From Ruegeria sp. THAF33 (GTDB taxonomy: Bacteria > Pseudomonadota > Alphaproteobacteria > Rhodobacterales > Rhodobacteraceae): a DNA stretch of 64,000 nucleotides. The notes beneath the pieces are model-generated. The model did not search any database. It saw only the letters and a program-made list of their open reading frames with translations, and had not been told where the DNA came from. The position numbers were made by a program, and so were the translations under genes. Below, one piece after another: positions 59,350-64,000 of this stretch. The DNA is taken from contig NZ_CP045384.1 of assembly GCF_009363615.1 (NCBI RefSeq), forward strand, positions 2,974,501 through 3,038,500, read 5' to 3'. Positions within the stretch are counted from its first letter, which is position 1. Every line of letters starts with the position of its first letter.

Positions 59350-59930
59350 GCCTTGCGCGCAACGCCAAACACGATACACGCCCGCGCGGCGGTGTGCTTG
59401 CTGTCATCTCATTGCTGATGATCGGCTCGGCAGCCATTCGCGTTGGCTTGGAGGCAGGACCCGCGCTCGCCAAACCGGCGACACCCGAAGTCGTGGAAAA
59501 CAAGCCTGCCGCATCCGAAACACGCGATGTTCAGGTTGTGCTGGCAGAGCTTTTGCGCCGGGAGGAACGCGTCAAACAGCGAGAGGCTGAATTGCGCGAT
59601 CAGGAAAAAGCACTGGAGATCGCAACCCAGGCCGTTGAAACGCGTCTGACGGCCCTGAAGGAAGCAGAAGATGCCCTGCGTGCCACGTTGGCGGTTGCGG
59701 ACAAGGCGGCAGAGAACGATCTGGCGCGCCTGACGGATGTTTACCAGAACATGAAACCCAAGGACGCAGCCGCGTTGTTTGAAACTATGGACCCGACCTT
59801 TGCCGCAGGGTTCCTGTCCCGCATGCCGGTGGACGCAGCGGCTGGCGTACTGGCGGGCCTGAGCCCCGAAGCGGCCTATACGATCAGCGTTGTCATGGCC
59901 GGACGCAACGCCTCTGCCCCACAGGAGTAG
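59346..59930 (+). CDS. motE: MotE-type motility chaperone
   Basis: MotE is a periplasmic chaperone needed for MotC stability in Sinorhizobium. The 194-residue protein has an N-terminal membrane segment or signal (about 17-40), a long coiled coil (about 65-120) with the RREERVKQREAELRDQEKAL run, and a C-terminal MgtE-N-like domain, VYQNMKPKDAAALFETMDP with FLSRM. It starts inside the previous stop. It lies 47 bp before motA. Confidence 0.88.
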   Translation: MSLARNAKHDTRPRGGVLAVISLLMIGSAAIRVGLEAGPALAKPATPEVVENKPAASETRDVQVVLAELLRREERVKQREAELRDQEKALEIATQAVETRLTALKEAEDALRATLAVADKAAENDLARLTDVYQNMKPKDAAALFETMDPTFAAGFLSRMPVDAAAGVLAGLSPEAAYTISVVMAGRNASAPQE

Positions 59931-59977
59931 TCGCCCGTGTTGCCCGGTAACGCACAGAACTCATCTGGAGATCTCAA

Positions 59978-60847
59978 ATGATTGGAATTGTTGGAATTGT
60001 TGTCATCTTCGTAATGGTCTTCGGCGGCTATCTCGCGGCAGGTGGCAAGATGACCATCATCATGAAATCTCTTCCCTTCGAAATGATGATGATCGGTGGC
60101 GCCGCCGTAGGAGCCTTTCTGATCAGCAATGACATGGGCGGCGTGAAACATACGATCAAAGACATGGCCAAGGTTTTCAAGGGCCCGAAATGGAAGCCCG
60201 AAGACTATCGTGACCTTCTGTGCCTTCTGTTTTCGTTGATCCGCATTGCCCGCGCCAACCCTGTTGAGGTCGAGCAGCATATAGAAGACCCCGAAAACTC
60301 CAGCTTGTTTTCCGCATACCCCAAGATCCAATCAGACAAGGAGGCCGTCGACCTGATTTGTGACACCATGCGGTCGGCGGCGATGAATTATGACGATCCG
60401 CATCAGGTTGAAGAGGTTCTGGAGAAGCGCATGGAGGCGAATTTTCATCACGCCATGCACTCAAGCCATGCGCTTCAAACAGTAGCAGACGGCCTGCCCG
60501 CGCTGGGGATCGTTGCTGCGGTTCTGGGCGTGATCAAGACGATGGGATCAATCGATCAGCCGCCCGAAGTGCTGGGGAAGCTGATTGGGGGTGCCCTGGT
60601 AGGCACGTTCCTGGGCGTTTTTCTGGCCTATGGTCTGGTCGGCCCCTTCGCAGGCAAACTGAAAGCCGTGGTTGAAGAAGACAACCACTTTTATCAGCTG
60701 ATCAAGGAAGTACTGGTGGCCAACCTGCACAACCACAATGCCGCCATGTGCATTGAAGTCGGACGCCAGAACACCCCAACCCATAACCGCCCGGGCTTTT
60801 CCGAGCTGGAAGACGCATTGAAAGAGCTCAAGCAGGCTGCGGCATGA
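59978..60847 (+). CDS. motA: Flagellar motor stator protein MotA
   Basis: The 289-residue protein has four membrane helices, a large cytosolic loop (about 65-190) and the helix-3 segment TVADGLPALGIVAAVLGVIKTMG with the conserved Pro. The FGAFVGTFLGVFLAYG-like LVGTFLGVFLAYGLVGPF follows. MotA works with MotB, whose gene is not in the window. GGAG lies seven bases upstream of the ATG. Its stop overlaps the next gene by 4 bases, so the partner is translated with it. Confidence 0.95.
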   Translation: MIGIVGIVVIFVMVFGGYLAAGGKMTIIMKSLPFEMMMIGGAAVGAFLISNDMGGVKHTIKDMAKVFKGPKWKPEDYRDLLCLLFSLIRIARANPVEVEQHIEDPENSSLFSAYPKIQSDKEAVDLICDTMRSAAMNYDDPHQVEEVLEKRMEANFHHAMHSSHALQTVADGLPALGIVAAVLGVIKTMGSIDQPPEVLGKLIGGALVGTFLGVFLAYGLVGPFAGKLKAVVEEDNHFYQLIKEVLVANLHNHNAAMCIEVGRQNTPTHNRPGFSELEDALKELKQAAA

Positions 60848-62979
60848 AGCGCATCGGGTTTCTGATTGCTGTTTTGGTCACGGCTGCATCTGCCGTGACC
60901 GCACAGGACGTGGTGGTGCGATCCGGTGAGCATGACGGATTCACACGTCTGGTTTTCGACGTGCCACCGGATACCCGCTGGATGCTGGCGCAACGGAAGA
61001 ACGGCGCCAGCCTTACCATTGCCCTGGACGATGTCACATTCAAAACCAGCTCGGTTTTTGGGCGTTTGACCACGAACCGCCTGGCCTCATTGTCGCAGGA
61101 AAACCCCGGCAGCGCTTTGGAACTGGAGTTCGGGTGCGACTGCGTGGCGTCGGCGTTTCTGTACAGAAACTCGATGATCGTACTGGACATCGCGCCAGGG
61201 GAATTGTTGCCGCCGCTTCTTGAGAATGTACCGCCACCCTTGATCGGAAAAACGGCCGAAGGCAAACCGCCATCGGTTGAGACAGGGTTGCATCTTCCGC
61301 TCCTCACCATGACTGAGCAGGGGATAAAAGACCAGCTGTCCACTCGTCTTCTGCAAGGGACCGATCGTAAGTTGCTGGACTTGAAGCTTGCTCCGGTCGG
61401 GCCTCGCAATACCGCCCCGTCCGGCACAAGCGCTGTGCCACCCCAATTGAGTTCGAACGTACGTCTGACCACGGTTCTGGACGATTTGCAGAATGTTTTG
61501 AACGCAGAACTGCAACCAATCGACCACAGACCGGCCTGCATCTCGACTGCTGAGCTGAATTTTGCGTCCTGGTCAGGGGACACGCCTTTTCCGGACCAGG
61601 TATCAGCTCTCCGCTCTGGGCTGTACAAAGAGTTTGACAAACTTGACGGCGAAAAGGCCATGAACCTGGCCAAGCTCTACGCCTCTTTCGGTTTCGGAGC
61701 CGAAGCGTTGAGTGTCTTGAGGCTGTTGGAGAAGCCGCCAAAGGGCTTCGAACCCGTTGCGGCAATTGCGCGGGTTGTAGAAAACCGGCCGCCGCTGCCC
61801 AGGAATCCATTCAACGACCTGCAACGATGTGACAGCGATGCGGCGCTTTGGGCTGTGTTGTCCGATGGGGAACTGGCACCTGACGCAAACGTGGAAGCAA
61901 TCGAAAACGCGTATTCAAGACTGCCGGATCATCTTCGCCGCCAGCTGGGGCCGCGGTTATCAGAAATACTGGTGAGCGCACAACAACTGGAGGCTGCCCG
62001 CAGAATCCTTCGGTCGGTTGACCGGATTGAACCGGAAACGACATCCCGTGTCGCTCAGGCCAAAGCCAGCGTTGCCAAGGCGGAAGGGGACAGTGACCGT
62101 GAAGAAGAGTTGTTGACCGAGGTTATAACCTCTACCGACGCCGCCGCTGAATCTCCGCTGGCTTTGGCGCGCCTGGTGGAAAAACGTTGGTCTGAACGCA
62201 AAGCTGTTTCTTTTCAGGAGCTTGATCTGGCGGCATCTTATGCGGTCGAGTTCAGACGATCGGAGCTGGGCGCGATGATGAACCGCACCTATGCGATCGC
62301 TCTGAGCCTGAGCCAGGAATTCGACCGCGCATTTGACGTGATCGAAGCGCAGCCACCCGGACCCGATAGTGACGGCGCGATCAATCGGCATCTGCAATTG
62401 CTTGCCGAGAGATCGGACGACGCAACCTTTCTACGCCAGACGATGGAGGTAATGCAGCCAGACATGACGGAAGTGCTGACAACCGATACTGTAATTGCAT
62501 TGGCAAGCCGTCTTGCTGATCTGGGCTTTGCTCAGCAGACATTCGCGCTGGCGAACAGACCGGAAGATCAGTCTCGGCGCTCGGATCGGGCTCGGTTGCG
62601 GGCTCGGGCCGCTTTGCTGTCGGAGCGCCCTCATCAAGCCCTGCTGGAACTGGCTGATGACAATTCCGCAGAGGCGATCGCCTTGCGCGCGCAGGCGATG
62701 GTTTCAACAGAAGATTTTGCAGCCGCCGGCGAAATGCTCCGAGATCTCGAACAAAACGAAGCGGCAAACCGGTACTTCTGGCTGGCCGGAGTATCGGATA
62801 AAAGGTTGGAACCTGCGGGCGGGAAATACGCGGCATTGAACCAAACGACCCAAGCCTTGTCTGACCTGCCGGAACGGTTGGCGGAAAAACCGCTGGCGGA
62901 TGCGCAAAACCTGTTGAAGGACAGCCAGTCGGCCCGTCAGCGGATCGATGAAATGTTGAACGCAGTTGGGGTAAAGTGA
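60844..62979 (+). CDS. Large periplasmic motility-operon protein with AMIN-like N-terminus and helical repeats
   Basis: The 711-residue protein begins with a signal peptide (about 1-20, ending VTAQ). Residues 22-110 form a beta-rich domain (SGEHDGFTRLVFDVPPDTRW) resembling the AMIN domain of peptidoglycan-binding proteins. After a linker, residues 230-700 are almost all helical and look like degenerate TPR repeats (e.g. LYASFGFGAEALSVLRLLEK). It is coupled to motA by an ATGA overlap, so it probably functions at the stator. It resembles MotC of Sinorhizobium in position and topology, but identity is not shown. I do not recognise a named family. Confidence 0.75.
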   Translation: MKRIGFLIAVLVTAASAVTAQDVVVRSGEHDGFTRLVFDVPPDTRWMLAQRKNGASLTIALDDVTFKTSSVFGRLTTNRLASLSQENPGSALELEFGCDCVASAFLYRNSMIVLDIAPGELLPPLLENVPPPLIGKTAEGKPPSVETGLHLPLLTMTEQGIKDQLSTRLLQGTDRKLLDLKLAPVGPRNTAPSGTSAVPPQLSSNVRLTTVLDDLQNVLNAELQPIDHRPACISTAELNFASWSGDTPFPDQVSALRSGLYKEFDKLDGEKAMNLAKLYASFGFGAEALSVLRLLEKPPKGFEPVAAIARVVENRPPLPRNPFNDLQRCDSDAALWAVLSDGELAPDANVEAIENAYSRLPDHLRRQLGPRLSEILVSAQQLEAARRILRSVDRIEPETTSRVAQAKASVAKAEGDSDREEELLTEVITSTDAAAESPLALARLVEKRWSERKAVSFQELDLAASYAVEFRRSELGAMMNRTYAIALSLSQEFDRAFDVIEAQPPGPDSDGAINRHLQLLAERSDDATFLRQTMEVMQPDMTEVLTTDTVIALASRLADLGFAQQTFALANRPEDQSRRSDRARLRARAALLSERPHQALLELADDNSAEAIALRAQAMVSTEDFAAAGEMLRDLEQNEAANRYFWLAGVSDKRLEPAGGKYAALNQTTQALSDLPERLAEKPLADAQNLLKDSQSARQRIDEMLNAVGVK

Positions 62980-63494
62980 CGTATATCGCGGCTGTTCCGG
63001 CCGCACCCGGCAAAGTGGACGCCGGTCCCGGTATACCCTGCGATGCGTTTCAACCGCTGGCAACCCGGCGCCGTTGCTTCAAAGCCGGTCCAATCAGAAC
63101 GCCCGATCAGGCGGGGATGCAAAAAAGCTCCAACTTCTTTCAAGGATGTTGTGTTCCAGACATGACACAGAAGAACAGGCCGCCGAACTTCAGGCCGCGT
63201 TCCTCAACCACAAAGGTCACGACGGCTGACCGCCTGTGAAGCAACCGGTGCCGTGGCATTGACGACAGATGCGTGAAAACGAGACGCCACATCCGAAGGA
63301 CGGCGGTAAAAGTTCCACGCCTTCAATGAGTTCCGTGGTCAGAGAATTCGCGGACGTGTCTCCTCATCAAACCTGGCCAACCGGTTTGGGATGGCAACGT
63401 CTTTGGACACAAATTCTGCAAGCCCGCCTTTTCCGACACGCTGACAGGCATCGGTATTGCCAGTGCAGTATTGCACGCCACTGGCTGGCGTTTT
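62980..63494. other. Long intergenic stretch between the motility genes and betB
   Basis: This stretch of about 515 bp has no confident gene. A GTG-started 87-codon frame overlaps the previous stop (GTGA) but has no coding-like composition or known similarity. A short frame at 63146 reads MLCSRHDTEEQAAELQAAFL before closing. These could be decayed gene pieces. The region ends in a perfect inverted repeat. Confidence 0.45.
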
Positions 63495-63527
63495 CTCTGC
63501 TCCCGGTGCCGGGCACCGGGAGCAGAG
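63495..63527. repeat. Perfect 15-bp inverted repeat near the betB stop
   Basis: CTCTGCTCCCGGTGC and its exact reverse complement are separated by three bases. It lies 31 bp beyond the betB stop. It lacks a T run on either strand, so it may be a processing hairpin or a factor site rather than a simple terminator. Confidence 0.6.
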
Positions 63528-63558
63528 ACGTCAAAAACAGCGGACAACCGTCCTTGCT

Positions 63559-64000
63559 TCAGTACGGAGCCTCAACATCATTCATCGAGACATAGACGGT
63601 TTTCATTTCCGAGAAGTGATTGATCGCCAGTTTCGAGTTCTCGCGCCCGACACCGGACATCTTCGATCCACCAAACGGCGCTTCAACCGGGGCAAGGTTG
63701 TAGGTGTTGATATAGCAAGTGCCAGCTTCGAATCCGGCCACGATTCGATGCGCCCTGGTCAGATCATTCGTGAAGACACCTGCGGCCAGACCGAACTCGG
63801 TGTCATTGGCGCGGGCCATCACCTCTTCTTCGGTCTCGAAATCCAGCACCGACATGACGGGGCCAAAGATTTCCTCGCGCGCGATGGTCATGTTGTCCGT
63901 GACGTCAGCAAAAACCGTGGGTTGCACAAAATAGCCGTCTCTTTCGATCCGTTCACCGCCATAAACCAGTCTTGCGCCTTCGGCTTTGCCCTTTTCGATA
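63559..64000 (-). CDS. betB: Betaine aldehyde dehydrogenase, C-terminal part (gene continues past window)
   Basis: BetB oxidises betaine aldehyde to glycine betaine. About 147 C-terminal residues are visible: [54 protein letters not shown], and [27 protein letters not shown] [11 protein letters not shown] followed by the [16 protein letters not shown] end. The [11 protein letters not shown] motif is characteristic of BetB. The catalytic Cys lies outside the window. In many roseobacters it is grouped with betI and betA; those would lie past the end of the window. Confidence 0.85.
   Translation of the reverse strand, partial: IEKGKAEGARLVYGGERIERDGYFVQPTVFADVTDNMTIAREEIFGPVMSVLDFETEEEVMARANDTEFGLAAGVFTNDLTRAHRIVAGFEAGTCYINTYNLAPVEAPFGGSKMSGVGRENSKLAINHFSEMKTVYVSMNDVEAPY

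Overview
The window comes from the chromosome of an alphaproteobacterium of the Roseobacter group (Rhodobacteraceae), close to Ruegeria, Leisingera or Phaeobacter in character. The evidence is the high GC coding bias, the alphaproteobacterial gene neighbourhoods (purH-heparinase-rsmB, DUF1674 next to rsmB, a DUF3035 lipoprotein beside paired M16 peptidases), family-typical proteins (Hint-domain protein, RTX protein with one N-terminal membrane helix, DUF1326, DUF4399) and an alphaproteobacterial flagellar set with MotE and a CtrA-type site. Most of it is ordinary, densely packed core chromosome. Many gene pairs share 1-4 bases at ATGA, GTGA or TGATG junctions. I saw no tRNA, rRNA, CRISPR array, insertion sequence or prophage.

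Layout. 1-9.1 kb: tail of an SDR, an M16 peptidase pair, bamF-like lipoprotein, lspA, purH, heparinase-like protein, rsmB and an SdhAF4 homologue. 9.1-13.1 kb: a LysR regulator divergent from a three-gene operon. Its first two genes match the TmpA/TmpB oxygenases that convert 2-trimethylaminoethylphosphonate to glycine betaine and phosphate; the third is an AllA-like cupin. 13.2-18.3 kb: dapB, rbfA, NAGPA-type protein, truB, DUF1643, RTX protein, rpsO. 18.4-23.8 kb: a methyltransferase and a BCCT transporter lie between rpsO and pnp. 23.9-28.3 kb: Hint protein, DUF1326 protein, PepSY-like protein, a membrane-bound LuxR-type HTH protein, an outer-membrane barrel and a 1-Cys peroxiredoxin. 28.5-37.4 kb: metabolic and repair genes (ALDH, MGMT, nth, adenosine kinase, GST, rppH, fadH, LysE). 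37.5-41.1 kb: DUF4399, two LysR regulators and an SbtA-like permease. 41.1-53.3 kb: OmpA-like, AhpD-like, GNAT, CinA-like, sfsA, two RidA, map, HAD, rsmD, ferredoxin reductase, Prx5, a trio of small envelope proteins, phhB, DUF482 and GDPD. 53.5-55.0 kb: mlaA-mlaC. 55.1-63.0 kb: flagellar genes in two divergent arms, fliP-N-H-F and fliL-DUF-motE-motA-periplasmic protein. The window ends in the C-terminal part of betB.

Three themes stand out. First, glycine-betaine metabolism: tmpAB would make betaine from a phosphonate, BCCT could import it or a relative, and betB makes it from betaine aldehyde. Second, an OxyR-like regulator in which the peroxide-sensing cysteine is replaced by arginine sits next to a site with the OxyR tetrad spacing, facing an SbtA-like permease. 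Third, the motility block carries an uncharacterised periplasmic protein with an AMIN-like N-terminus, and a CtrA-like site lies between its two arms.
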